From contig NZ_JNVM01000010.1 of assembly GCF_000722545.1 (NCBI RefSeq), forward strand, positions 186,001 to 250,000: a DNA stretch of 64,000 bases, written 5' to 3'. This DNA is from Paenibacillus tyrphae. GTDB taxonomy: Bacteria; Bacillota; Bacilli; Paenibacillales; NBRC-103111. The notes under the pieces are model-generated. The model ran no database searches. It was given only the letters and a program-made list of their open reading frames with translations, and was not told the DNA's origin. Positions 29,394 through 38,597 of the stretch are shown one piece after another. Numbering within the stretch: position 1 is the stretch's first letter; each line of letters begins with the position of its first letter. The position numbers and the translations under genes were made by a program.

Positions 29394-30464
29394 TTAATCC
29401 GCGAAAATGTGCTCAACTTCCAAATCCGTCCGTTCCGACAAATCGATGAACATCCCGTCAAAATTGACGAGCGGCCGGAAAACATCGGACGGATGGGTGA
29501 GTACGATCGTACCTGTTTCACCGGAAGCCAACTGAATTTTTTTGCCGATAAAATTCGGGACCATGTGCTGGATAAACAATTGCGTAATATGAGGATCAAT
29601 TTGTCCGAAGCTGCACCGGTGAAGCTCGCGCAGAACGAACAGCAGATCGCGTTTTTTCTGGTACACCCGGCTTGAAATCATCGCGCTGTAAATGTCCGCG
29701 ACAGCGACGATCTTGGCCAGCGGATGAATTTCATCTCCGCGCAGGCCGTACGGGTAGCCGGACCCGTCGAGCCGTTCATGGTGCTGCAAGGCAGTCAAGC
29801 ATATTTCCGCGGGCAGCCCTGAACGCTGCAGCAGCTCGTATCCGTAGATCGAATGCTTTTTCACGCGTTCATATTCTTCCGCCGTCAATTTTCCGGGCTT
29901 CTGAAGAATGGCCGGATCGATGAAGCCTTTGCCGATGTCATGTAAATAGCCCGCTTTGCCGGCGAGCTCAGCATCCGCCTCTGATTGTCCGAGCCATTTG
30001 GCGATATAATAGGAGATCATGCCTACTTGAACGCTGTGCTGATACGTATAATCGTCCGAACTGTTTAACACGAGCAGGAGCGAAACGACGTCCCTCTCCT
30101 GATGAACTTGCTGGACAAGCGGGTTGAAACCGTTGTCAATAAGATCCTTGTGCACAATTCCTTTTTGGATCGCTTGCTCAAATATGCCTTTCATGCCGTC
30201 AACTGCTTCATGGTAAGCTGCTACTGCGGCAGCTGAGGCAGCGTGCTCCGTCTGCGTTGGTGGAGATTCGTCTCTTGCTGCGTCGGGCTCTTGGTCATCC
30301 GCGCGAAAAGCGATGTCCACTTCGTCGATATGGTGCAGTTTCAGCTTCTCAATGTCATCGACGGAAAGCTCGGTATGTGCGGATAGGACCAGCAGTCCGT
30401 ACCCGTTAAACGTATCTGAGCCGAGCCGATCGCCAACTTTGACTTGATGGATCGATATGAGCAC
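29394..30464 (-). CDS. HD-GYP domain protein (probable c-di-GMP phosphodiesterase)
   Basis: The 356-residue cytoplasmic protein has an N-terminal HD-GYP-associated region (VKVGDRLGSDTFNGYGLLVL), a helical linker, then an HD-GYP domain: YQHSVQVG, AGYLHDIGKGFIDP, VKKHSIYGYELL and HHERLDGSGYPYGLRGDEIHPLA. All metal ligands and the GYP tripeptide are present, so it should hydrolyse c-di-GMP. The start codon is GTG (30462-30464) with AGGTGA upstream. It stands alone between two terminators. Confidence 0.88.
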   Translation of the reverse strand: MLISIHQVKVGDRLGSDTFNGYGLLVLSAHTELSVDDIEKLKLHHIDEVDIAFRADDQEPDAARDESPPTQTEHAASAAAVAAYHEAVDGMKGIFEQAIQKGIVHKDLIDNGFNPLVQQVHQERDVVSLLLVLNSSDDYTYQHSVQVGMISYYIAKWLGQSEADAELAGKAGYLHDIGKGFIDPAILQKPGKLTAEEYERVKKHSIYGYELLQRSGLPAEICLTALQHHERLDGSGYPYGLRGDEIHPLAKIVAVADIYSAMISSRVYQKKRDLLFVLRELHRCSFGQIDPHITQLFIQHMVPNFIGKKIQLASGETGTIVLTHPSDVFRPLVNFDGMFIDLSERTDLEVEHIFAD

Positions 30465-30621
30465 AACGGGTTCACCTCTGTCCTGGGGTCACGGGACGTT
30501 TACCGTAAATAAAAAAGTTGTCCCTTTTGTTCTCATGATAACAGGAAAATGAACCCAAGGCACTCGAATTTTGTCGAATAAAAGGTAAAAATTAATTAAT
30601 ATTTAATCTATTTTGTAACAA

Positions 30622-31698
30622 TTACATTCCGATATAGCGGCTGTACAAGCTTTTGGCCACAGTAGGGTCTTCGGTGCCCTGTACGATCATTCGTCCGTCC
30701 GGGAAAAGCACCAATGTTAGCGATTCGTCCAAATGAAGCTTCAGAAGAAACGGGTTTTTCTCGACCCGTCCAAGCGGCTTAAGCCGTTCCGCCCATTCTT
30801 CCAAAGAGAGCGCGGTAGGCGCAACGGGCTGGATTTGGACGGAATTCCGGCCGCACAGCGTCTGGATCGTATCTTCCTCCAGCGAAGCATCCAGGTATTC
30901 GAATTGACGTTTCGCGCAGCAAGGGCAATCCGCTTTGCGCGCTTTCGACACGTCGATAGCAGCGTATTGGTTGTACCAGAGGTCCCAATGGACCATCTTG
31001 CGGTTTAGCTGCTGATGCACCCCCACAAGCAGCTTGAGCGCTTCGGCCGCTTGGTGGGAGGCGACCGTATGAATGATCGACCCGATCACGCCTGCCGTAT
31101 CGCATGTCTCCGTCGTACCCCGCGCGGGTGGTTGATCGAACAAGCACCGCAGACAAGGCGTTTCACCGGGAATGACGGTATGCGAGACGCCGCGGGAGCT
31201 TACGGCGCCGCCGTAAATCCACGGAATTCCGTGCTTGACGCTGACGTCGTTAATTAAAAAGCGCACCGCAAAATTATCCGTTCCGTCCAAGATAAGCTGG
31301 ACGTCGGCAAGCAATTGCTCGGCATTGGCGAAATTCAAGTCGGCCACGACCGGTTCGATAACCACGCCGGAGTTCGCCGCGCCAAGCCGGGCGGCAGCCG
31401 CTTCCGCTTTGGGCGCGGAGCCGGCCGCATCCGCTTCGTCGTAAAGCATCTGCCGCTGCAGATTGCTCCGCTCGACGAAGTCGCGGTCGATCAGGCGCAC
31501 GAAGCCGATACCGGCGCGCACCATATGATTGGCGAGCACCGTGCCGAGCGCACCCATGCCCACGATGGCGACACGGGCTTGCAGCAGCTTGGCTTGCCCG
31601 GCTTCGCCGATGGGGGCGAACAGCATCTGCCGCGAATACCGTTCCCGGTCCGCAACGTGTACGTTATCCTGCTCCGCCATGCTGTCGGATACGCTCAT
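30622..31698 (-). CDS. moeB: MoeB/ThiF-type adenylyltransferase
   Basis: The 358-residue E1-like enzyme adenylates the C-terminal glycine of MoaD. It has the nucleotide loop VGMGALGTVLANHMVRAG, RDFVERSNLQRQMLYDEADA, DGTDNFAVRFLIND and two zinc CxxC pairs (CLRC; CPCC). The catalytic region GETPCLRC and the C-terminal segment to about residue 358 make it longer than minimal MoeB. Its ATG overlaps the stop of the moaD-moaE fusion as ATGA, so both are coupled. It could also serve other sulfur-carrier proteins. Confidence 0.88.
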   Translation of the reverse strand: MSVSDSMAEQDNVHVADRERYSRQMLFAPIGEAGQAKLLQARVAIVGMGALGTVLANHMVRAGIGFVRLIDRDFVERSNLQRQMLYDEADAAGSAPKAEAAAARLGAANSGVVIEPVVADLNFANAEQLLADVQLILDGTDNFAVRFLINDVSVKHGIPWIYGGAVSSRGVSHTVIPGETPCLRCLFDQPPARGTTETCDTAGVIGSIIHTVASHQAAEALKLLVGVHQQLNRKMVHWDLWYNQYAAIDVSKARKADCPCCAKRQFEYLDASLEEDTIQTLCGRNSVQIQPVAPTALSLEEWAERLKPLGRVEKNPFLLKLHLDESLTLVLFPDGRMIVQGTEDPTVAKSLYSRYIGM

Positions 31699-32411
31699 GC
31701 TCGCCCTTCTCCTTCCTGCGGAAGACCGGCTGCCGGATTCCAGGGGCCTTGCTGATGTCCCTTCCACTCCGAGCCGTCCTCCCATATTTCCTTCTTCCAG
31801 ATCGGCACGATTTGCTTCAACCGCTCGATGGCATAGCGGCTGGCCTCATAGGCGAAGTCGCGATGCGGGGAAGATACGGCAATGACGACGCTCGTCTCGC
31901 CTACCGGCACTGTACCGAGCCGGTGCGTAATTGCGAGCCGCGTACCGGGCCAGCGGGAGGACAGCTCGTCGCCGATTTGGCGCATCGTTTTCAGCGCCAT
32001 CGGCTCGTAGGCTTCGTATTCCAGCTTCGTGGTCCTTTTGCCATGGGTAAATTCCCGGGTAGTGCCGACAAACGCCAGCGTTGCGCCATGGTCCGGGTGA
32101 AGCACTTTGGCCGTCACCTCATCGGTACGGATCGGATCGCGGGTGATGGCGTAGGGCTCCGGCTCGCCGCCGGAAACCGGCGGGATGAGCGCGACTTCGT
32201 CCTGCCCGGTGATGCGGACCGCATCGTCCGCGTACTGCTGATTCACCGCGACGAACGCTTGTTTAAGCACGTCCGATGCCGCGGGGTAGCGGGCGGCCAG
32301 CAGCGCTTTAAGCTCCTGCGGCGTTAGCCCGTCTTGTTCTATGTCCAGCTCCAGTACCGGGGAACCGAAATGCTCGGCCAATCCGGCGAAAAGCAGCAGC
32401 TTCAGCTTCAT
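31695..32411 (-). CDS. MoaD-MoaE fusion (molybdopterin synthase small and large subunits in one chain)
   Basis: Residues 1-82 are a MoaD ubiquitin-like domain (LLFAGLAEHFGSPVLEL ... EVALIPPVSGG) whose Gly-Gly (81-82) is normally the free C-terminus that becomes a thiocarboxylate. Here it runs straight into a MoaE domain (AFVGTTREFTHGK, LEYEAYEPMALKTM, HRLGTVPVGETSVVIAVSS, and VPIWKKEIWEDG with the active-site Lys). In the known mycobacterial MoaX fusion, cleavage after Gly-Gly is needed. moeB follows with a 4-base overlap. The pair makes molybdopterin from precursor Z. Confidence 0.9.
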   Translation of the reverse strand: MKLKLLLFAGLAEHFGSPVLELDIEQDGLTPQELKALLAARYPAASDVLKQAFVAVNQQYADDAVRITGQDEVALIPPVSGGEPEPYAITRDPIRTDEVTAKVLHPDHGATLAFVGTTREFTHGKRTTKLEYEAYEPMALKTMRQIGDELSSRWPGTRLAITHRLGTVPVGETSVVIAVSSPHRDFAYEASRYAIERLKQIVPIWKKEIWEDGSEWKGHQQGPWNPAAGLPQEGEGRA

Positions 32412-32608
32412 GGTTGTCTACTCCTTTGTTCATGCGGCCTTTCCAAGTCCGGCGAATGGGATCTCTGTGCGGCAGATGATTGGTCCGGCCGCGTTAAGCT
32501 CGTGATCCACCGGCTTTGCGGGCTGTTCTTTTAAGTTTCAGCATACCATATTTTTAGCGAAAAATGATATAATGGTTGGTGATGTTTCAAGGGAGATGGA
32601 GGCGTAGC

Positions 32609-33076
32609 ATGACTATAGAAATCGCAGATGAGTACGTCGGTCGCGTCCAGTATACCGTAAGCGAGTTGGCGGCCATCGCTCCGCGAAGGTTTCCGGTGCA
32701 GGAGCGGGTGAGCGGCGTCGCGGGGAACGCGTTCGACTGGCCGGCATGGTACGAAGCTTGGGTTCGAGCGCAGCAGGCGGAGCCGGAACGGACCCCGACC
32801 CGTTTGGAGGTCGAAGGGGCGGACGAATTTCAAGCGGGCATTCCTTGGAGCGAATTGAAGCAAGCCTTGGTGCTCTATGAGCAGGAGGACGGCAGCCCGT
32901 TGGCCAAAGGGTATCCGATCCGTTTGTACGTTCCGGGCGGAAGCAGCGAATGCCTCAATGTGAAAAGCGTCGTGCGAATCCGGATTCTCTACGATGAAGA
33001 GGCCGCGGAAAAATCGGCGACGTACGGGTTTAAAAATACGATAACACCGGAGCAGCTGCTCAAGCCGCGTTCTTGA
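32609..33076 (+). CDS. small protein related to a molybdopterin-binding oxidoreductase domain
   Basis: The 155-residue protein ends with GYPIRLYVPGGSSECLNVKSVVRIRI, close to the G-P-x-R-x-x-x-PG...K-S-V-K stretch of sulfite-oxidase-type molybdopterin domains (usually G.PLR.VVPG..G...VKWV..I). The middle ALVLYEQEDGSPLAKGYPI fits the same domain. At 155 residues it is much shorter than a full enzyme and has no clear Moco-ligand Cys in the usual place. It is divergent from the moaDE-moeB operon. ATG 32609 follows GGAGATGGAGG. Confidence 0.5.
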   Translation: MTIEIADEYVGRVQYTVSELAAIAPRRFPVQERVSGVAGNAFDWPAWYEAWVRAQQAEPERTPTRLEVEGADEFQAGIPWSELKQALVLYEQEDGSPLAKGYPIRLYVPGGSSECLNVKSVVRIRILYDEEAAEKSATYGFKNTITPEQLLKPRS

Positions 33077-33125
33077 AAGCACGCCGCTCTGTTCATCTAC
33101 TCGCTACTTGAAGGAAGGTGCCTTT

Positions 33126-34580
33126 GTGATCGAACGAATGAGGCTGCGCGTCCTTCATACGAACGATATTCACAGCCACTTTGAACAAATGCCCCGCATC
33201 GCCTCCGTCCTGCGGAGGCTGCGCGCGGAAGCCGGGGAAGAGCGGACGCTTACGCTCGATATCGGGGATCATATCGACCGGATGCGCCCGGAAACCGAAG
33301 GGACGGACGGCCGGACGAACATCGCGGTGCTGAATGCATCCGGCTATGAAGCGGTCACGCTTGGCAACAACGAGGGATTGTCCTACACGGAGGACGTCCT
33401 TGCGGAGCTGTATGGCCGACAGGCGAGCTTCGCCACCGTCATCTGCAACCTGCCGGCATCGGCAACGGGAGCGCTGCCGCTGTGGGCGGTGCCGTATCAT
33501 ATCGTCCACAAAGCGGGAGTGCGCATCGGGCTGATCGGAGTCACCGCCTGCTTTACCGAGTTTTATAACCTGCTCGGATGGGACGTGCGGGAGCCGTTCG
33601 ACGTCGTGCCGCCTCTTGTCCGGCAGCTTCGTCCCCAAGTGGACGTGCTCATCGTCATGTCCCATCTCGGGCTGCGCAACGACGAGCGCATGGCGGCCGA
33701 AGTGCCGGGCATTGATCTGATTTTGGGCGGGCATACGCATCACTTGCTCGAAGAACCGCTGCGCATCGGAGGTACGCTCGTCTGCGCCACAGGCAAATTC
33801 GGACAATACGTCGGAGTCGTCGATCTGGAATGGGACCCCGCCGAGCAGAAGCTGGTGCGTGCGGAGGGTTCCGTGCATGCGGTGGCTATCGAGCCGGAGG
33901 ATGAGGAGATCCGCAGCCTGATCGGGGAGTATGGCCTTCGTGCCGCCGCCGAATTGGACCGTGAGGTCGCCCGCTTGCCTGTCGAGCTGCCGTATGATTG
34001 GTATGGCGAATCGCCGCTCGGCAATTTGCTGGCCGGGGGATTGCGCCGGTGGATGGAAGCCGAGATCGGCCTGGTCAACGCCGGACAGCTGCTCGGCGGA
34101 CTGCCGCAAGGCCCGGTATCGGCCGGCATGCTGCTTCAATTGTGCCCGTCGCCGATCAATCCGTGCCGGATGAAGCTGACCGGAACGCAGCTGCTTCGCG
34201 CGCTGGAGGAATCGCTGCTCCCCGAGTTCATGGACAAACCGTTGTACGGCTACGGCTTTCGCGGCAAAGTACTCGGCACGCTTTGCGTAGACGGACTCAT
34301 CGTAGAGTACGACCCGAAAGGGGCCGATTATGCGAAAATTCGCTCCGTAGACGTCGGCGGGCTGCCGTTGGAAGCGGAGCGGCAATATTTGGTCGGCTCC
34401 ATCGACATGTTTACGTTCCGGGTCGGCTTCACGTCTCTCGGAGAAGGGACGGAGGCCGAATTCTTCCTGCCGGAATTTTTGCGCGATGTGCTGCTCCGGG
34501 AGCTTCGCGACGAAACGTCGCTTCAGCACAGCTTTTCCAGGCGGTGGCGCGCGGTGGGAGAATCACAGCACACGACTTAA
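33126..34580 (+). CDS. cytoplasmic 5'-nucleotidase / metallophosphoesterase (YunD-like)
   Basis: The 484-residue protein has both UshA-type domains. The N-terminal metallophosphatase motifs are HTNDIHSHF, DIGDHID, TLGNNEG, VMSHLG and LGGHTHH; the C-terminal nucleotidase domain has ESPLGNLLAGGL and NAGQLLGGL. There is no signal peptide, so it acts in the cytoplasm, like YunD of Bacillus. The GTG start at 33126 has AAGGAAGG upstream. It would dephosphorylate nucleotides or related phosphoesters; substrate unknown. Confidence 0.85.
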   Translation: MIERMRLRVLHTNDIHSHFEQMPRIASVLRRLRAEAGEERTLTLDIGDHIDRMRPETEGTDGRTNIAVLNASGYEAVTLGNNEGLSYTEDVLAELYGRQASFATVICNLPASATGALPLWAVPYHIVHKAGVRIGLIGVTACFTEFYNLLGWDVREPFDVVPPLVRQLRPQVDVLIVMSHLGLRNDERMAAEVPGIDLILGGHTHHLLEEPLRIGGTLVCATGKFGQYVGVVDLEWDPAEQKLVRAEGSVHAVAIEPEDEEIRSLIGEYGLRAAAELDREVARLPVELPYDWYGESPLGNLLAGGLRRWMEAEIGLVNAGQLLGGLPQGPVSAGMLLQLCPSPINPCRMKLTGTQLLRALEESLLPEFMDKPLYGYGFRGKVLGTLCVDGLIVEYDPKGADYAKIRSVDVGGLPLEAERQYLVGSIDMFTFRVGFTSLGEGTEAEFFLPEFLRDVLLRELRDETSLQHSFSRRWRAVGESQHTT

Positions 34581-34684
34581 AATATGCGCTTCTTTGTGTA
34601 CAAACCACAGCAAACAAGCTAGAATATAAAAAGCGATATATGATACGAAATGGATCAATTCGAGGGAGAGGGTAGGAGGAGCGC

Positions 34685-35491
34685 ATGCACGATTGGTGGG
34701 TAGCGGTGATTATCGGCATCGTGGAAGGCTTGACGGAGTTTTTGCCCGTTTCGTCCACAGGCCACATGATTTTGACGAGCACGCTGCTGGGGATTCCGGA
34801 TACGGATGAATTGATCAAAACGTTCGAGATCGTCATCCAGCTCGGCGCCATACTGGCCGGGGTCGTCGTATACTGGAAGCGGATTTTGCGGCTGTTCGGT
34901 CTCAGCAAGGAAAAGCCCAAAGCGGGCAAAGGGATGAACTTGCTGCACATTATGCTGGCGATCGTACCGACGCTGGCAATCGCTTATTTGACGAAAGGCT
35001 TTATTAAGGCCCACCTCTTCTCGCCGTCCACCGTCCTTATAGGCTTGATCCTTGGCGGCGTGCTGCTCATCGTTGGGGAGAAATTCCAGCCGGAGGTAAC
35101 GGCCCACGATGTCGATGAGCTGACGTATCAGCAAGCGTTTTTTATCGGTCTATGGCAGATCATTTCGATTTGGCCGGGCTTCTCCCGTTCGGGATCGACG
35201 ATTGCCGGAGGGATGTTGGCCGGTGCGAGCCGTAAGGCCGCCGCCGACTTTACGTTTATTATCGCCATCCCCGTCATGGTGGCGGCTACCGGATACGAGC
35301 TGCTAAAAAACCTCGATACGTTCTCTTCCGGAGATGTCGGATTTTTTGCCATCGGCTTTATCGTTTCGTTCGTCGTGGCCCTGCTCGCGGTCGTTACGTT
35401 CATCAAGTTCGTCCAAAAGTTCAGCATGTCGTATTTTGCGTATTATCGCTTTGCCGCCGCCGCGTTGTTCTGGATCTTCGTGCTGCGGTAG
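34685..35491 (+). CDS. uppP: undecaprenyl-diphosphatase
   Basis: This 268-residue multi-spanning membrane protein recycles undecaprenyl pyrophosphate for cell-wall synthesis and can give bacitracin resistance. Motifs are GIVEGLTEFLPVSSTGHMIL with the catalytic Glu residues and WPGFSRSGSTIAGGMLAGASR with the catalytic Arg. Several AGGAGG-like sequences precede ATG 34685. It stands alone. Confidence 0.93.
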   Translation: MHDWWVAVIIGIVEGLTEFLPVSSTGHMILTSTLLGIPDTDELIKTFEIVIQLGAILAGVVVYWKRILRLFGLSKEKPKAGKGMNLLHIMLAIVPTLAIAYLTKGFIKAHLFSPSTVLIGLILGGVLLIVGEKFQPEVTAHDVDELTYQQAFFIGLWQIISIWPGFSRSGSTIAGGMLAGASRKAAADFTFIIAIPVMVAATGYELLKNLDTFSSGDVGFFAIGFIVSFVVALLAVVTFIKFVQKFSMSYFAYYRFAAAALFWIFVLR

Positions 35492-35684
35492 CTTGTTCGG
35501 AATTCGACGATATTTTGCCGGAAATAGGGGATCTTCTCTTGTTTCCGGCTTTTTTCGTCCGATGTTCATATAAATTTTGTCAAAACGTGAAAAAATATAT
35601 TGCTCTTTTTATTCGAATTCGATACGCTTAAATCATATCGGTATTTTTCTAAATTTTTCTTTAGAAAGAAGACGTGGTTCGTTG

Positions 35685-36779
35685 ATGCGTTTGCTTCCGC
35701 TAAGCATGGTCAAACCCGGCATGCGCCTTGGGAAAAAAATATACAACTCGGACGGGTTGACGCTGCTTGGCGAGCGGGTGGAACTGACGCAGGCGCTTAT
35801 TACCCGCCTGGGCGAGCATGGCGTGGACTTTGTATATATCGACGATCCCCGGACCCGAGATCTGATTGTCCACGATGTCCTTAGCGAGGAAACGCGGCTC
35901 CATGCAATTACCGAGATCCGGACCTCCTTCCGCAAAATGATGGAGGATCAGGTCAAACGCAAATTGGTGGGTCAGCTGCAGGTCGGCAAAGCGTTTCGCG
36001 GGATGATGAGCATGATTTTGGACGACTTGAGCCAGCACAAGGATGCCATGATCATGCTGACCAATATCAGCCTCATGGACGAATATTTGTTCCAGCATTC
36101 GCTCAATGTGTGCATCTATGCGACGATGCTTGGCATGGCGCACGGCTACGAACGGGAAGAGCTGATGACGCTCGGCCTGGGGGCGCTGCTCCACGATGTG
36201 GGCAAAACCCAAATCCCGCTGGAGCTGCTGCGCAAAAAAGGAAAGCTGTCGGAAAGCGAGTATGAGCGAGTTAAGCACCATACGGTATTCGGCTTTCAAT
36301 TTCTGAAGGACGAGCCCAATATTCCGCTGCTCGCCGCGCACTGCGCTTTTCAGCATCACGAAAGACTGGACGGCAGCGGGTACCCGCGCGGACTCAAGGG
36401 CTCGGAAATTCACGAATACGCCCGCTGGATCGGCTTGGTCGATTCTTACGACGCCATGACGACCCACCGCGTGTACCGCAGCGCCATGCTGCCGCATCAA
36501 GCGATGGAAATTTTGTTTACCGGATCGGGCACCTTGTATGAGCCCCAGCAGATCGAGCTGTTCCGCGATAAAATCGCTATCTATCCGATCGGAGTCACGG
36601 TCACTTTAAATACGGGCGAAACGGGAGTAGTCGTCGATTTGAATGCGAACGTACCGCAGCGCCCGGTCGTACGTCTGCTGCTGGATGCGGAGGGACAGGA
36701 GCTGAAAGATACGCCCGAAATCGACTTGTCCAAAATGCTGTCGATCATGATTACCGACGTCAACCATAAACCTATATAG
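35685..36779 (+). CDS. HD-GYP domain protein (probable c-di-GMP phosphodiesterase)
   Basis: The 364-residue protein is built like the one at 29394: an N-terminal VKPGMRLGKKIYNSDGLTLLGERVELTQ region, then HD-GYP with LLHDVGKTQIP, HHERLDGSGYPRGLKGSEIHEYA and VDSYDAMTTHRVYR. The metal ligands and GYP are intact. ATG 35685 is preferred because family homology starts there; the ribosome site is weak. A strong terminator follows. Confidence 0.85.
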   Translation: MRLLPLSMVKPGMRLGKKIYNSDGLTLLGERVELTQALITRLGEHGVDFVYIDDPRTRDLIVHDVLSEETRLHAITEIRTSFRKMMEDQVKRKLVGQLQVGKAFRGMMSMILDDLSQHKDAMIMLTNISLMDEYLFQHSLNVCIYATMLGMAHGYEREELMTLGLGALLHDVGKTQIPLELLRKKGKLSESEYERVKHHTVFGFQFLKDEPNIPLLAAHCAFQHHERLDGSGYPRGLKGSEIHEYARWIGLVDSYDAMTTHRVYRSAMLPHQAMEILFTGSGTLYEPQQIELFRDKIAIYPIGVTVTLNTGETGVVVDLNANVPQRPVVRLLLDAEGQELKDTPEIDLSKMLSIMITDVNHKPI

Positions 36780-36796
36780 TGTCAAGTCGTACAGAG

Positions 36797-36822
36797 ACAG
36801 CTTCCCGGAAGCTGTCTTTTTT
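36797..36822 (+). terminator. terminator after the HD-GYP gene
   Basis: ACAGCTTCC and GGAAGCTGT form a 9-bp stem with a one-base loop, followed by six T residues. Confidence 0.85.
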
Positions 36823-36876
36823 GGCATTGGCGGCGCTTTGGAGAGCTAGGACCATGGTAAGCTATTGGATTTTAAT

Positions 36877-36905
36877 TTGAAGCATAGCTGATTTTTTAGT
36901 ATAAT
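36877..36905 (+). promoter_or_regulatory. sigma-A-type promoter for the HxlR gene
   Basis: TTGAAG (36877-36882), a 17-base spacer and perfect TATAAT (36900-36905) lie 43 bases before the GTG start of the HxlR-type regulator. Confidence 0.7.
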
Positions 36906-36948
36906 GTTAAATTATAAACTAACTTCTCTTTCGTAAGGAGGTGATCGA

Positions 36949-37305
36949 GTGGACCCAATTTCAAACGAAGAGGAATGCATGGCTTCCGTGGAGGAGGCGC
37001 TCCAAATTTTCGGAGGAAAATGGTCGTTCCTGGTCCTCCGACAACTGTTCAAAGGTCCGCAGCGGTTCAATCAATTGCGCCGCAATCTGGACCATATCAG
37101 CACCAAATCATTGACCGATATTTTGCGTCATCTGGAGGAGCATGAGATTATCCGTCGTCAAGTGTTTCCTACAGTACCGGTAACCGTCGAATACTCCTTA
37201 ACGGATAAAGGCAAAGACTTTCAAACCATACTTGTGGAAATGGGAAATTGGGCAAGAAAATGGGGAAAGCCGCGCGGCATCGACCTTTCCGAACAGCGAG
37301 AGTAA
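36949..37305 (+). CDS. HxlR-family transcriptional regulator
   Basis: The 118-residue winged-helix protein has the family pattern ALQIFGGKWSFLVLRQLFKGPQRFNQLRRNL, ISTKSLTDILRHLEEHEIIRRQVFPTVPVTVEYSLTDKGK. The only Cys lies near the N-terminus (EEEC), where redox- or aldehyde-sensing HxlR proteins often have one. The GTG start is preceded by AAGGAGGTGA. It is transcribed towards yfkAB but is separated from it by 110 bases. Confidence 0.85.
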   Translation: MDPISNEEECMASVEEALQIFGGKWSFLVLRQLFKGPQRFNQLRRNLDHISTKSLTDILRHLEEHEIIRRQVFPTVPVTVEYSLTDKGKDFQTILVEMGNWARKWGKPRGIDLSEQRE

Positions 37306-37415
37306 GGTGCGGCGCGACAGGACGTCGGTTTTCTTTTCAATCGTATTACGATACAATGGGTAATATATTATTGTTAGATTTTACTTTTTAAAGAAGTCAG
37401 GTGTGAAAAAACAAC

Positions 37416-38552
37416 ATGTCCGATCGCTTAATCGTCAACGATTTGCCCGTATTGCCCCAGATAACGCCCGAATACGATCCGTGGGACCCGCTGCGCTCTT
37501 TGCAGACGCATGGCGAACACCGATTGACGAGCGTCGAGCTGACCGTGACGAATTTATGCAACATGCGCTGCGAGCATTGCGCCGTCGGCGAATCGCTCCT
37601 GGCATCGGAAGGACCGCGCATCCCGCTGAATGTCATCTTGAAGCGGCTGGACGAAGTCGAGGGATTGGAGACGATCAGCATCACCGGCGGGGAGCCGAGC
37701 TATCACGAGCAGACGGTGCGCGAATATATCGTTCCTCTGCTGCGTTACGCCAAGGAACGGGGAGTTCGTTCGCAGATCAATTCCAACGTGACGCTGGACC
37801 TTTCACGGTACGAAGCGATGGCTCCTTATCTCGATGTCATGCATATTTCGTTCAACTATTTGAACGCCGACGATTTCTACGAAGTCGGGTTCGTCCGGAC
37901 AGACCGAAGAGTATCCGCCACGACGGCGGCTAAACTATATGAACGGATGGTCGAGAATGCGAAAGCGCTCGCTAGCGGCGGGATGTTCGTTTCGGCGGAA
38001 TCGATGATCAATTACCGGACGCACGCGAAGCTGAGCGGAATCCATAAGCTGATTCGTGAAATGGGATGCCGCCGCCACGAGGTGCATCCGATGTATCCAA
38101 GCGCTTTTGCCTCCAATTTGCCGGTGCTGACGCTGGATCAGACGCGGGCTGCGGTTCATCGGCTACTCGACGACCGCGACCGTGATCTGTGGATGCTGTT
38201 CGGCACGCTGCCCTTTTATGCTTGCAGCCCGCTGGAGGAGGACCGGGAGCTGGTAACTCGTCTTCGCCGCGAGCCGAACGTGACCGTGCGCAACGACCCG
38301 GACGGGCGCAACCGCCTCAACGTGAACCTGTTCACGGGCGACGTTTTCGTCACTGATTTTGCGGATGTGCCTGCGCTCGGCAACATTCATGCGGACCGGC
38401 TCGATCAAGTATTTGCGCGCTGGAAAGATCATCGCCTGAGTAAGACCGTAAGCTGTCATTGTCCGGCGGCCAACTGCTGCGGACCGAATCTTCTGGTCGT
38501 CGATACGTATTATAAAGACGTCGATTTCGCCCAGCGGAAAGCACTTGTGTAA
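37416..38552 (+). CDS. yfkAB: radical SAM protein of the YfkAB type
   Basis: The 378-residue protein has the radical-SAM cluster motif CNMRCEHC (Cys48, Cys52, Cys55), the SAM-binding TGGEP and a C-terminal CxCxxxxC (CHCPAANC) followed by CGPN, which is the diagnostic feature of YfkAB. That C-terminal cluster may bind a second Fe-S centre. The substrate is not known in any species. The gene lies between an HxlR regulator and a CNNM-like membrane protein, with its own leader. Confidence 0.85.
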   Translation: MSDRLIVNDLPVLPQITPEYDPWDPLRSLQTHGEHRLTSVELTVTNLCNMRCEHCAVGESLLASEGPRIPLNVILKRLDEVEGLETISITGGEPSYHEQTVREYIVPLLRYAKERGVRSQINSNVTLDLSRYEAMAPYLDVMHISFNYLNADDFYEVGFVRTDRRVSATTAAKLYERMVENAKALASGGMFVSAESMINYRTHAKLSGIHKLIREMGCRRHEVHPMYPSAFASNLPVLTLDQTRAAVHRLLDDRDRDLWMLFGTLPFYACSPLEEDRELVTRLRREPNVTVRNDPDGRNRLNVNLFTGDVFVTDFADVPALGNIHADRLDQVFARWKDHRLSKTVSCHCPAANCCGPNLLVVDTYYKDVDFAQRKALV

Positions 38553-38597
38553 TTCAGCCATTATTTCATTTACTTTTGCAAAGGAGACTGATCCTTC

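Noticed and set aside
32412..32608. Moco riboswitch before the moaD-moaE gene
   Set aside because: The leader has GC-rich partial stems on the minus strand, but the conserved core of the Moco motif was not found.
33093..34529. Minus-strand open frame (478 codons) opposite the 5'-nucleotidase gene
   Set aside because: Shadow of a gene with complete metallophosphoesterase motifs.
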